Source: Zancudomyces culisetae
Lineage: Eukaryota; Kickxellomycota; Harpellomycetes; Harpellales; Legeriomycetaceae
Reading direction: 5' to 3'
Assembly: GCA_001969505.1 (NCBI GenBank)
Contig: LSSK01000292.1
Span: forward strand, 1-25,585
DNA length: 25,585 bases
This document shows positions 12,301 to 22,154 of this stretch, one piece after another. Position 1 is the first letter of the stretch, and each line of letters starts with the position of its first letter. The notes under the pieces are model-generated. The model was not told the origin of the DNA. It searched no databases and saw only the letters and a list, made by a program, of their open reading frames with translations. A program made the position numbers and the translations under genes.

Positions 12301-15300
12301 AGGGAAATTTGTCAAAGTACTGAAAAATATGGATAAGTATATGCTTTTTCTGATTTTAGAGGTATCAAAACGCAGACTCAGAATCATTGAAAGGGTCATA
12401 ACACACCCCCAATCAATAAATGATGCACAGGATACATTAGCATATTTAATTACAAATATTGGCTGTACTTTGGTAAGATACTACACTGTTTCAAACGAAA
12501 TCTTTGAAACATGTATTTACCTCTTTGCGTTGCTTTCAACAAGATTTCGAGTTATGATCACGTTTAATACGCTTTATTTGAGAATATGTCCAATCCTGTT
12601 TAGAGTGTATTGTGAGCTGAATATCATGCTAAACGAAAGTTCCAATAAAGAGGATGAAGCTTACACTGCAGGTATATTGTCAAAAAAAAAACTCTTGGAA
12701 TTTGTTTTGTCTCACTTTTACCGAGAGAATGGAAACGATTTTATTTTTCAACTGGTCTCATCACTAACACCTGTGGTTATCAATGGCTTTAAAAATGAGC
12801 ATCCATACGCCGAAGTGATTCGTGATTCATTTTATGAACTATCGCTTAGTCTTGAGAGTTCAAATATATTTGATGTCGAAGGGATGGTAGCAAAAATTTT
12901 GCATGGAGTAAACAAAATAATTAAAAACATAGCATCGGTGAATTTTGGTTTTAGAAAATCGGAACTGTACAAAACAATGAGAAGTAGGAATATCAAGAAT
13001 ATGGAAAAAGCGATACAAATCAAAATGGACATGTTTTCAAGCGATGTAGGTACAGAAGAAACCGATACATCGCTCTATTACAAGAAAAACAGGAAAATGT
13101 GGACAAAGGTCTTTAATAGGTCAAAAAGCGACGCAGCACACGATCAGTTGCTTGTTTTCAGCGGAGAAAGTGCACACATGTTCTCTGTGTACAATTTTAT
13201 GAAGGTTGTATTAACAGCTATCTTTTCAAAAAGCAACTCGGAAAAATTTGGTGACTACTTGTATTTGTTTTATAAACTACTTCCCAATATTGCAAAGTGT
13301 AATCGGATAAGCGACGAAAAAAAAGTGGATTTATTTTTGCACTATGTAACTGCCCTATACAACTTGATTGAATCAAAATTAGGAATAATAAGTGGCATGA
13401 AAACGTTTACAAAAAGCATCTTAACCTCTACAAACGAAGAGACCGAGACGAGTGAAAGGGATGGTAGAACCCGCGGAGAAAATACGTATACTTTCTTGAG
13501 TTATGAAAATATACGTGTGAAAAAAAGCTATAAAATCATCGAACTGGAGTACATTTTGATATCCAGTGTTTGCCACTTCTTCAAAGGAGGCGTTGGGATT
13601 TCAAAACAGATTTTAGACATATTTGAAAAGGTTATTTCACTGAATATTTATAAACTGAACGAAAAGTATACCGAGATTGGGGGTAACTACGATTGTGTGT
13701 CCGATTTCTACGAAGGATTGATAAAAAACTGCAAGAAAAGGCGATTGGTAAAGGTATTCTACCTTTCAATGTGTCGGGTATATATAAAAATGATCCAACA
13801 CAAACGTTTATATTACTTGATATTCAGAATTATGGATAGCTTATCAAATATGTACGACATATTAATTTATAACCAAAGACAAGGTTATATTTACACAGAT
13901 CACTATCTATTTTCCAAGTTTGTGTTTACCATGAATGTACTGAGACTCTCCAACCCTAGTGATGATGATGAAATAAAAAAATCGGCAGCTATTTCAAAAA
14001 AAGAGATAATATATTCAAGGTCGTATGCAAGACTACTGATGAATATTATAATCTTTGAAAACTTCAATCCAAAGATGTTGCAAAACAACTACAAGATAGC
14101 ACAAATATATTTACTTGAAAATTTAGATGAAAGCTTTTTTGTTTTCTCCAACGCTTGTTATGAAGCAACTGAAAGATTTGAGCCCAAGAGAAAACGCAGA
14201 CTTAAAATCAACATGTTTGAACCAGGTGAATTTTTTGAATCAAACCAAACAGTAATCGAGCTCATGAGTAATCATAAGCATTATTTTACTGAGTATATTG
14301 AGGGGTTAAAAAGAAGGAACTATTGTAGAAATAAAACAGCTAGAGCGATGACAGTACTTGCTAACTACATTTTGGAAAGCAAAATAGAACATAATGGAAA
14401 ACTAAAAGTTGACTATAGCTTACTTTGGACGCAAGTGTTTGAATTATTGGGATACCCAAGTCATAAGCGGAATGATCCTTTTGACGTTGAAGTTGCGCCA
14501 TATAATGTCTTTTTGGAGGTAATTGAAAAAGTCGAAGCAAAGGCTAATGAAAATGGTGAGCCAAGTCCATTTCAAAAGAACTTATTTGCTCGTGCAAGAA
14601 CAGTTATTGAAAAAAACGCATCTAGGGAGGCACTACTTGAAAATATCGATTCGGTATCTGAAAAAGGAATTGAGTGGCTTAAAGCACTATTCATTAGTAT
14701 TAAAATGAATTTATGCTTTGTAAAAAAATATTTTCTGGAAAAATATGGTATTTCCTCTCTAAGCTTTGATGTGAATGACCTCGAAATTTGCAACTGCACC
14801 AGAAATCTTTTACAGTTTGCAGTAAACAACGCCGTGTTGGCATTCAAACACGCCTTTCCAACTCATCTCAGCAGGGATGTGTACAAAGAAGACACGTTCA
14901 ACGTCTGTTCACTGATTAACCTCAATGCTATTCAAAGCTGCTTGTTGTATAGAAATATAAATGCGTTTAGAAATATATCCTTTAGCGAAAAATGTACTTG
15001 TAGGTCTGAAAAGCCTATAAAGTTAAGAGATAAAGACGCAAATGTATCCTATGTTGGAGATTCTCCAATCTTTTCAAACCTGGATTATGAAATAAAAGGA
15101 TTGACAAGGTTAAGAAAGAGTATGGCCCTGATTAATCAACATGAAAGCCATCAGTTTTTAAATATTCAAAATGCAAAGAAATCTTTTAGTTCTGGTACAA
15201 ACGCGTTGGCAAATAATCACGGATCGGAAAACGGAAAGTCAAAAGAAAACATCAGATCATATGAACCCTATTCTAATGCTGATGATGAGCATAGTGGTTC

Positions 15301-18300
15301 ATCTGATAACTATAGCGAAAATGAGCAAATAATATTTGAGGTTATGGAAGAAATAGATAAAAGTGAAGAGGAAGAAAATAATAGTAGATTGGATACTGAA
15401 AGTATGGAGGTGGAAATGGAGTCGGAAATCCAAACAGTAACCGGAAAAGATAGTGTTAAAGAAGTGGAGGAAGAAAAAGAACTTGAGGAGTACGAGGAGT
15501 ACGAAGATTCATGTTATGCCCATAGGGTACCGGAATGGAAAACAAATAACACGATGGATTTGATCAACAAAGAGAACTATATTGACATGTTTTCCGAAAA
15601 ACATAACGCCATTTTGAACTTAATAGGCAAAGGATTATTGATGTTAGGGGATGGTGTAAATATACCATTCAAGCCTCTTGATTATATTCTATGGGACTTT
15701 TTGGAGTTTACAGTGCAATTTCTCTCTTTTGGTGCCCTAATAGACATTCCCATAATGATAAACGAGGAAATCAAGTTGCATTTGAATAGAGTTAAAGATT
15801 TTTTGGATCTAATGGATATTATAGGCTGTATAGGGGGTAAAAAGTATCTGAAGAGCTCAACTACCCAGATTAATAAGATGAAGTCCCCGTGGGTTAAGGA
15901 AAAGTCATCCTCAGCTAGACGATCAACACTTCGAAAAACCGTTTCTTCAGCTCTTTCCAGCTCATCAACCGCAGGGGGTAGATTAAAGAATACTATCAAG
16001 GGAAGTATTCTGAGAAGTAAAAAAAGCAGAAGTGACATACCTGAAATTAATTACTCGAGTGATAGAATCGGGAGCGAAATGCAAAAGCCATCCGTCTATG
16101 CAAAGCCAACAGAAATATTTTCAATGGAAAATGGTTATCTTTCTGCTCGAAGTAGTGCAAGGACAGTACGAAGCGTTGATGGAAGTTTTAGTGATAGCTT
16201 TAGCCAGTTTGAACAGCCTAAAGATTCAGGGGGCATGTTGTCTGTAAACTATGCCATTAGAAAAAAACAAAGCCGACCAAATATCTCTTTTTTAGGTGAT
16301 ACAAAAAAGAGCATGTTATTTTCAGAACCTGGGTTGGGGTACAAAAGTATATCAGGTTATTATACGCCACAGATAACAGAAAAATGTGGTCATTTCGAAA
16401 ACGAAGATAATGAAGATGCCGATGTCGATGACGATGACGACTCGAAAGCTTTACCAGCGAAACTCAAGAGATCAAAATCTGATTGTGTTCTCAGAAATAG
16501 CAATGTGTACAAGGACATAGAAAGGCTAAAAAACGACTATGGTGCAAAGACAAGCTTTATTAGCTCTTCAGATGATTGCATAAAAAGCACGCTATTCAAA
16601 TATAAAAGCGTAGATAGTGATGGAAAAGTATACATACACTCGTACGCTTTTGGCGACCCAGTGCGGATATTTGATAAGGTAAATAGGTCTGGGATGGGAT
16701 ATCCACAGGAGAAGCATATCCTTTCCAAGTACTCAAATGCGAAGGAGGACGTTTTAGTACCTTCAGCAATAAAAACTCAAGACAAGCACAGGAGGCCAAG
16801 GTTTTATCCCAATTCTCCTGTCAGAAAAAGTAACTTGAATAAATACTTGATTTCATCTACCAGCCCCAAAGATCTGGGAATAGCAGATGGTGAATTTGAT
16901 GACACTGGAGAGGAGGCTGGTGCAAATACCAGCATTTCCCTGTCCACAAAGCATCACCTACAAAATTTGAATACTTCTATAGCGGGTTATTTAAAACGAA
17001 ATTTGAGTTTTGCTACTCGTAACAGCCTTCAAGAAAAAGAGCATTCTAGAAAAAAAAGCAAAGTTTTTGAAGGGGCTCCTTCCGTACGCTTAGAGGTAGA
17101 TGATGATGATGATGGTGATGATGATTATTGTAATGATTATAATGTTGATGATTATGATTATGGTGAGGTTAAGCTAAGGGTGCCTGGAATTGCAAAAAAT
17201 GATAAAAATCAACTGGAAGTTGCCAGGGAATCATCAGGTTTTGGAAGTATAGCATTATTTAAAAATAGCAAATTCAAACACACTGGAAGTTCTATAAAAT
17301 CTAGCAAGTTGAGTAGAGTCAGCTTAAGCAGTAGAAATAATAATCTTAAATCTATAAATGAGGGTGGTAAATTTTCAAAAATACTTTTACCATCTACTGA
17401 TTACAATTCTTCTGAAAGCAAACTTGGAGCTGAAAATATAGAAAACGTAGGCCAAGAACGAATAAGAAGTTTTTATGGTGATGTCAAGCCAAAAATGTAT
17501 ATTGAAATGAGTGAAACAGAGTTTTTCGATATGGTCAGAGCGATGAAGGTGGTAAAAGAGCATTTCTACATGATTGGCCCAAATGAAGATCCTGAAAAGT
17601 ATAGCGATCTACTTAGAGTACCTGAAGTAGAAGACAATAGCAGGAGGTCTACTCTAACACAAACTGATGAGGATCTGCGAGTAAATTGGCGCAAATCACG
17701 GGACAAATTCCAAGGATATACCATGTCTGCAACCGACAGTGGTACTCAAACAAAGCCCGAAGTTGAGATAAATCGTAGCGAATATGATGAAAAAACACTA
17801 AATACAGAAACAAGTTCATCCCAAGAAAAGGTGGAAGAAACGCTTGGGATATTTACTGATGTTCCAGTTAGCAAGGTACCGTATTATGTTCGTAAAAATA
17901 CTTTGATGAGTGAGGCGCAATTCAACAGAATAAACGGAATAAAGACTAGCACTGTTAAAGGAGGCAGGGAAGGCAGTAGGACTGAAAGTGTAAAGACTAA
18001 GGAGAGATCTGAGAGTTGTGAAAAAGCTAAGAAAAATGAACATATTGAAACCGCTGATAGCATCAAAACCAAAAAGTCCAAGAGGTCCCAGAGGTCCCAG
18101 AGTAGAGAAAGTAGAGAAAGTAGAGAAATGAGTGATACCAACGATAGAGAGACAACAGATGAGATCGAGGGAACTGAAGAAAGAGAGGAAGGTGAAAAAT
18201 TCGACGATTTCGAAACAATAATCGATGTTTGTGATCATAGAAACACGAAATACAACAAATACAAAAAAGATATCCGTACTAAGTTGTCAGTATTCAACAA

Positions 18301-18358
18301 AGAAATATCCTCTTACTTGCAGGTTAAAATTGCTAAGGAATACTTTGACACAAGATAA
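6372..18358 (+). CDS. Giant uncharacterised protein, ~3,747 aa, six exons
   Basis: Reconstructed exons are 6372-7374, 7462-7725, 7810-7877, 8078-9757, 9920-10104 and 10315-18358. They total 11,244 nt, or 3,747 codons plus a stop, and every junction keeps phase (1, 1, 0, 0, 2). Donors are GTACGG, GTAAGT, GTAAGT, GTAAGC and GTAAGT. Exon 5 is a short 185-nt exon that reads cleanly (EWSNKRAIELFLDSVVNIYN and onward). The last exon is an uninterrupted 8-kb frame. An in-frame TAA lies just before the ATG at 6372, which supports that start. The N-terminal 130 residues are very basic (KETRRKKNRGREKR), suggesting nuclear or nucleic-acid contact. From about residue 340 to about 2,700 the protein is rich in Leu/Ile/Phe/Tyr and lacks low complexity, like a helical-repeat solenoid. 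A hydrophobic block at 15630-15830 interrupts a C-terminal disordered region with acidic runs, poly-Asp, and many R-x-x-S and Ser-rich segments. No kinase, HECT, RING or AAA signature was seen. The 6372-7374 exon is the least certain to belong. Function unknown. Confidence 0.78.
7375..7461 (+). other. Intron 1 of the giant gene
   Basis: The donor is CAG/GTACGG at 7375 and the acceptor TTCTAATAG ends at 7461; both are phase 1 and the length is 87 nt. It joins a frame ending ...KSST to AHVKANQRINV. A CTAAT branch-like site is present at 7435-7439 and again right at the AG. It is the weakest of the five junctions, because the flanking exons could also be read as two separate genes. Confidence 0.55.
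7726..7809 (+). other. Intron 2 of the giant gene
   Basis: The donor is ACCC/GTAAGT and the acceptor is CCCCCTATAG, phase 1, 84 nt, with CCTAAT as a plausible branch site. It joins LFLDNFYET to LDSIVMIFRILKM without a frame change. A later AG (ending at 7835) would give an immediate stop, so 7809 is preferred. Confidence 0.75.
7878..8077 (+). other. Intron 3 of the giant gene
   Basis: The donor is GAT/GTAAGT at 7878. TACTAAT at 8059-8065 is only about 12 nt upstream of the acceptor TTTATGTAG that ends at 8077. Phase is 0 and length 200 nt. The downstream exon frame has a stop overlapping the acceptor (TAG), so splicing is needed to reach it. It joins ELNNFDED to SCYQAILAYLRYWN. Confidence 0.82.
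9758..9919 (+). other. Intron 4 of the giant gene, with perfect TACTAAC branch site
   Basis: The donor is CAG/GTAAGC, with a textbook TACTAAC at 9881-9887 and acceptor AACTAG ending at 9919. Phase is 0 and length 162 nt. It links the 8078-9757 exon to the short exon 9920-10104. Confidence 0.85.
10105..10314 (+). other. Intron 5 of the giant gene
   Basis: The donor is CTAG/GTAAGT at 10105 and the acceptor AAAACTAG ends at 10314. Phase is 2, and the split codon AG/A encodes Arg. It joins SGISGLA-R to SENIVEEIFKDID. Earlier AGs would put the exon out of frame or run into TAA, so this acceptor is favoured. ACTAAC near 10207 is a distant branch candidate. Length is 210 nt. Confidence 0.75.
15350..15515 (+). 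repeat. Glu-rich acidic low-complexity segment within the giant protein
   Basis: The frame here is dominated by Glu, with Asp, Ser and Tyr (KSEEEENNS, EVEEEKELEEYEEYEDS), including a duplicated GAGGAGTACGAG-type unit at about 15484-15505. It separates the helical part from a hydrophobic block and the Ser-rich tail, and is probably disordered. Confidence 0.8.
17098..17165 (+). repeat. GAT-rich trinucleotide tract encoding poly-Asp
   Basis: A run of GAT codons, interrupted by GGT, TAT, AAT and TGT, encodes DDDDDGDDDY followed by alternating Asp/Tyr/Asn. A shorter Asp run lies at about 16415-16444. Such a tract is prone to length variation by replication slippage. Confidence 0.85.
18082..18127 (+). 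repeat. Two adjacent in-frame 9-bp tandem repeats
   Basis: GAGGTCCCA occurs twice (18082-18099), with a degenerate copy before it. It is followed by AGTAGAGAA three times (18101-18127), giving RSQRSQ then SRE repeated three times. Both units are multiples of three and keep the frame of the giant protein near its C-terminus. The pattern looks like recent slippage inside an SR/RE-type disordered segment. Confidence 0.9.
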
Positions 18359-18499
18359 AACGGTATAGTGTAACTATTAAATGGGAAGCAGCAATATTAC
18401 AGCTTTATTGAGGTAATAATACAGTAGTGAGACAAAACAGTAATCAGAACAGAAAAAAAGGCATTATCATTCATGTATTCCAGCATCAATTAGCATTGC

Positions 18500-18958
18500 T
18501 CACTTTTTGTTTTTTGTCTTTTTACCACTACTTTCGTTGTTTGCCAAGGATCTCAAAACTGATAGTTTCCCAACACCGCTGACTTTAGAAGCTAAAGCCT
18601 TTTCGATAGACTGGGTGTGAGAAGCTACTAATTTTTTGGTGAAGAGCTTTTTCTTTTCTTTTTCTTTGTTAGATTTTCTTTTTGTAATTTTACCTAATGA
18701 GATTGTTAAGTATTAATTGATTAAATGCGGGGTCAAACTCGCACTAAAGCATTTGTACAATAATAATAAAATGAGAAGTATGTAAGCATAGTGTAAATGG
18801 TACACAATAATGCCTAAATTTAAGAAAGAAAAAAACTCCAGAAACGGAAATTGCTATTGTGAATAAAAACATTATTTACCTCCACTAGCACCTTTGGGTG
18901 GTTTAGGTTTGGAAAAGGTATTCGAGTTGTTAGGTTTGATCTTACTTCCCTGAGCCAT
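18500..18958 (-). CDS. Small basic DUF2462 / UPF0390 family protein, two exons
   Basis: Minus-strand exons are 18958-18880 and 18693-18500, giving 90 aa. The intron has donor GTAAAT, branch-like TACTTAAC and acceptor ATTAG, and the phase-1 join reads SGGKITKRK. The start MAQGSKIK, the Lys-rich middle, and the C-terminal pattern HTQSIEKALASKVSGVGKLS match the DUF2462/UPF0390 family (human C19orf53-type; MAQG start, then a conserved IE..L..K....GKL segment), whose members are about 80-110 aa and lysine-rich. A nucleolar or RNA-linked role is inferred from composition only. It is convergent with the giant gene (141 bp between stops) and in tandem with UTP25 downstream of that gene's stop. The start context is good (A at -3, G at +4). 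Confidence 0.85.
18694..18879 (-). other. Intron of the DUF2462 gene
   Basis: A GTAAAT donor starts at 18879 and AG ends at 18694, with TACTTAAC about 14 nt from the acceptor. It is 186 nt long and phase 1. The unspliced frame stops at once (TAA in the donor), so splicing is required. Confidence 0.85.
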
Positions 18959-19270
18959 TTCTATAAGTTTAATGATCCTAATTATTCGTATTTCTACACT
19001 AATGCTGCGAGAACAAAGTACAGTAATATCAGTTTCAAAATTGAGATTATTAGTTCAGCACTGTGTTCAAGGCTTTTATTAAATTATAAAAGGAAGTAAT
19101 TGCCAAATCAAAGGAAAAAAAAATTTTTTTATTTTAAAAATCTCCAAATTCACAAGTTAATCGGCTTAATTGCCGTTCTAAATAAACATAGATGTATGTA
19201 ATAAAGTGACATAAACATAAAACAGAGTAGAAGAAAGAGGAAATTGGGTAAACATAAACGTGCAACCCAA

Positions 19271-22154
19271 TCAAACAAAGGTAAACTTTGATTGGAAAGA
19301 GGATAAAATATTGCTAGTTTCAGATGAACCAATGATGCGCTCCAGCCTAAGAGAATCTAGGGTATCAAATAGGACATGGCACCTGGGGGTTGACAGGGAG
19401 AGATTAGAGGTTGTGTCGGATTCTAGCAGGTTAACAATTTCGGGATAGTACTGTGGATGTTCTGGTAGGGAGTAAAAAATGATCTGTTTTATACCTCGAA
19501 TTTTGTATCTGTAATAATAGTGGAACCTTTCAGAATACAGCATCACAGAGGAGTTGCCATGGAAAAAGTGAGAGCGAAATCGAGAAACATTGGATTTAGA
19601 AGTGTATTCATTCAGAAAAGCAGGAGATTTGATTAGCTCTTCGCGAGATACAAATCTTTTAAAAACAGAGCTCGGGTTTTCAGTGATGTGGTTGATATAG
19701 TTTCTAACGCGTACATAATCAAAGTAGCTAGATACAAAGACAAAGGTGCCTGGTACAAAGAGCAGTTTGGAGAAGTTTTGGCAAAAATAATTGAACCTTT
19801 GGTCTGTGGGCATAACCTGTTTCTCAGGATCAGAGCCCGAGACCAATGGGGAAGGGATTTTGTAGAAAACCTGGGGCAAAGGTTTTGTGGTAACATGGTT
19901 AATGGATGAGTTGGTTGTAGAATACAGCGATGCAACTTTGTATTTTCCGTTTATGTTTTCACATGTGGAATTGAATATACTGAGAATTTCAGGAGTAAAA
20001 TAGTCAGTAAAAAGCAGGTTTTGGCGAAAGTACTTGCTGTTGGCATCAAGGAAATACGACTGAACGCGAGAAAAGTCGGTTGAAGGATGTATTTTTTTAG
20101 GCACATTGTTGATCTTTTGAAGAATACTGAGAACGTGCTCCCAGTTTTGCATCAAAAATGCGTCGCATTGATCCATAACCAACACTTCTATACTACTCAA
20201 ATAGTCATACTCGCTTCCACTTTTAGATGTGCCCGCCCCTTTGCTTCCGCTGCTATTTTCTGAGGACAACTTTAGGCCCAATGGCGATGCAACAATTATG
20301 TCTGAGTTGTAAAATTCAGAGTACAAGCAAAGGCCCTTATTCATATTGAGCCTCACGCCCAGTCGAAAGGAGTCATCAATGTTTCCTGCAAATATTTCTT
20401 GATATTCCTCAGGTTTACCCGCATTGGTTGTTTTTTCGGGATCGTCAAATTCTTGTTCAAACCTTTCAATGTTTAATACTTTGTTCATTCCAATTAGCTT
20501 TATCAAGATTTTTATAAAATTATAGGCCATATTACGATATGGAAATAGTATTAGCACTGTTGGTCTATTGAACCCCTGATCCTTAATTACTTTTTCACTA
20601 TTTGTTTATTAGTAATACCCTTATATCAAACTATGTTCATCGTTTATGTTTTCAAAATTAGTATCCCGAGAAATCGACTTACTCTATTGGTTTTCCCTCT
20701 TTTTCTGATTTTAAAATCCTAGCGTTGTTCCTGATAATTCTATCCCGTGACCTAAATTAAAGGACATTTTATTACATACAAAACATTTTTTACAGAGCCA
20801 AGTAAGTGGTTTTATACACTGCTAGAATGGAGAAACGAACATAACTCTTACTTTAAAAGATGATTCAAGATATGAAGCGCATAGGTTGTCATGATCTGTT
20901 TGGAATTCTTGTAAGTTCGATTTCCATATACTACGTCCTTATACGTGTTCATTATTTTGAATAAACTTAATTGAAGATCCGTTGCATCTGTAAATTTAGT
21001 CATTTATCATTAATGGAGTTTTAATAACTAGATTCCAGTTAAACCTTAAAAAAAAAAAGTTTATCCCTACCTTCTTTACCTACAGCAGAGGCGTTCATAC
21101 TAGAGAAATTATTTACAAGGCGAGTTTTTACTTGATAGCTGGACAACTTCTTTGATTTGGTGCTAATAATCTCTTTGAAGGTTTCTTGAACTTTAGAATG
21201 CTGAGGGATATAGTCCATCACCACGTTTAATTCTTTATCTTGAAATGTAATTGGCTCTAGTATGTTGTCACCTTTACTATCGGTTAGAGTCAAACATTTA
21301 GATATTTCGGCCTCTAAATAGCTGGTTCTTTTAACAAATGGATCTAAATTATTAGGTAAATAAAGATATAGATAAGTTTATTGTCCATAAACTAATATTT
21401 TTTTTAGAGTTTATACTTATTTTGACGTTATCTATTTACCGTTCTCAGTGCTTATCCCGTTCGATTCATCTATTAAAATTATATTCAAATCCCAGATTAG
21501 TTTACACCTATAATCAGCATGAAAAGTCTAACTAAATCAACTTTTTAAGCCTCAGAGGCTAAAATCAATCGCACAACGCAACGCTATTGTTTTCGTACCA
21601 TTAATTTTATCTGGTTCCTCTTCTATTTCTGATTCTTCTTTGCTATCCTCAGTTATAACATCTCCAAAACCCAATACGCTATTGTTCTTTTTCTTTCTTG
21701 CCGATTTTTTCTCGGAGTCATGAGAATTTCCATTTATAGTGCCATTTTCACCTACTGCACTTGAATTTTCTCTCTGTACTTCAATTTCTGACTCATCGTT
21801 ACCTATCAATTCTATTAGCTTCTTTAGCTTGTCTTTTGAATTCTTTTTTTTCTTTTTAGTAAATTCGCGATAGTCGATTTCATCGATGCTTTTGTCGTCA
21901 GCCACCTCGTGTTTGATCAGTTGCCCAGATTCTTTAGCTCTTTTTGATGTTTTTCTTTTTTTCTCGCCTACTGTAAAAGTTCCTACCATATTTGTCATTT
22001 TTTTACTAAATGCATTGGTGATCGCCTCATCCAGGCCTCCAAATTCCCCTTTGGAATTGAGTGGATCCAGCTCTCCATACTCCCTGAGCTTTGCCAACTC
22101 CTGTCTTGTGTATTTTGCCTTTCCCTTTTTTCCACCTTTACTTTGCTTCATCAT
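19271..22154 (-). CDS. UTP25: UTP25, U3 snoRNP-associated SSU processome protein (five exons)
   Basis: Minus-strand exons are 22154-21599, 21343-21071, 20987-20852, 20751-20683 and 20597-19271, totalling 2,361 nt and 786 aa with all phases matching (1, 1, 2, 2). UTP25 (DEF/DIEXF in animals) is a nucleolar helicase-like protein needed for early 18S rRNA processing. The N-terminal 185 residues are Lys/Glu-rich with KLREYGELDP, as in the family. Exon 3 gives MNTYKDVVYGNRTYKNSKQI and ALHILNHLL. Exon 5 carries DQGFNRPTVLILFPYRN (351-367), GNIDDSFRLG (416-425), SDIIVASPLGL (443-453), VLVMDQCDAFLMQNWEHV (483-500) and, further on, SSYFDYVRVRNY and RFHYYYRYKIRGIKQIIFYSLP. The DEAD-box position reads DQCD and there is no P-loop, consistent with the family being a pseudo-helicase. 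A nearby alternative exon-2 donor (GTAAAG at 21079) would remove three residues in frame. Confidence 0.95.
20598..20682 (-). other. UTP25 intron 4
   Basis: The donor is GA/GTAAGT at 20682. TACTAAT lies about 11 nt upstream of the acceptor ACAAATAG ending at 20598. It is phase 2 and 85 nt long. It joins GKPI-D to EKVIKDQGFNRP, which restores the conserved DQG-x-x-RP block of UTP25. An AG closer to the block gives the wrong frame. Confidence 0.88.
20752..20851 (-). other. UTP25 intron 3
   Basis: The donor is AA/GTAAGA and the acceptor TTTAATTTAG, phase 2, 100 nt. The split codon rebuilds Lys in LNHLLK-SRDRIIRNNAR, matching the family's HxxxxHVLK region. No clear TACTAAY branch site is visible. 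Confidence 0.85.
20988..21070 (-). other. UTP25 intron 2
   Basis: The donor is GTAGGG at 21070 (alternative GTAAAG at 21079, also phase 1). The acceptor TTTACAG ends at 20988, preceded by GACTAA as a likely branch site. It rebuilds D-ATDLQLSLFKIMNTYK. Confidence 0.8.
21344..21598 (-). other. UTP25 intron 1
   Basis: The donor is ATG/GTACGA at 21598 and the acceptor AATTTAG ends at 21344, with CCTAAT immediately upstream. It is phase 1 and 255 nt long, the longest intron I assigned in the window. The split codon forms Asp in KIN-DPFVKRTSYLEAEI, corresponding to the family's DPFxxH-type segment. Confidence 0.82.

Noticed and set aside
17816-18238. 140-codon minus-strand frame under the giant gene
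   Set aside because: Mirror image of the Ser/Arg/Glu repeats on the coding strand; low-complexity antisense shadow.
19260-19909. Plus-strand open frames at 19260-19448 and 19688-19909
   Set aside because: Antisense to conserved UTP25 coding sequence.
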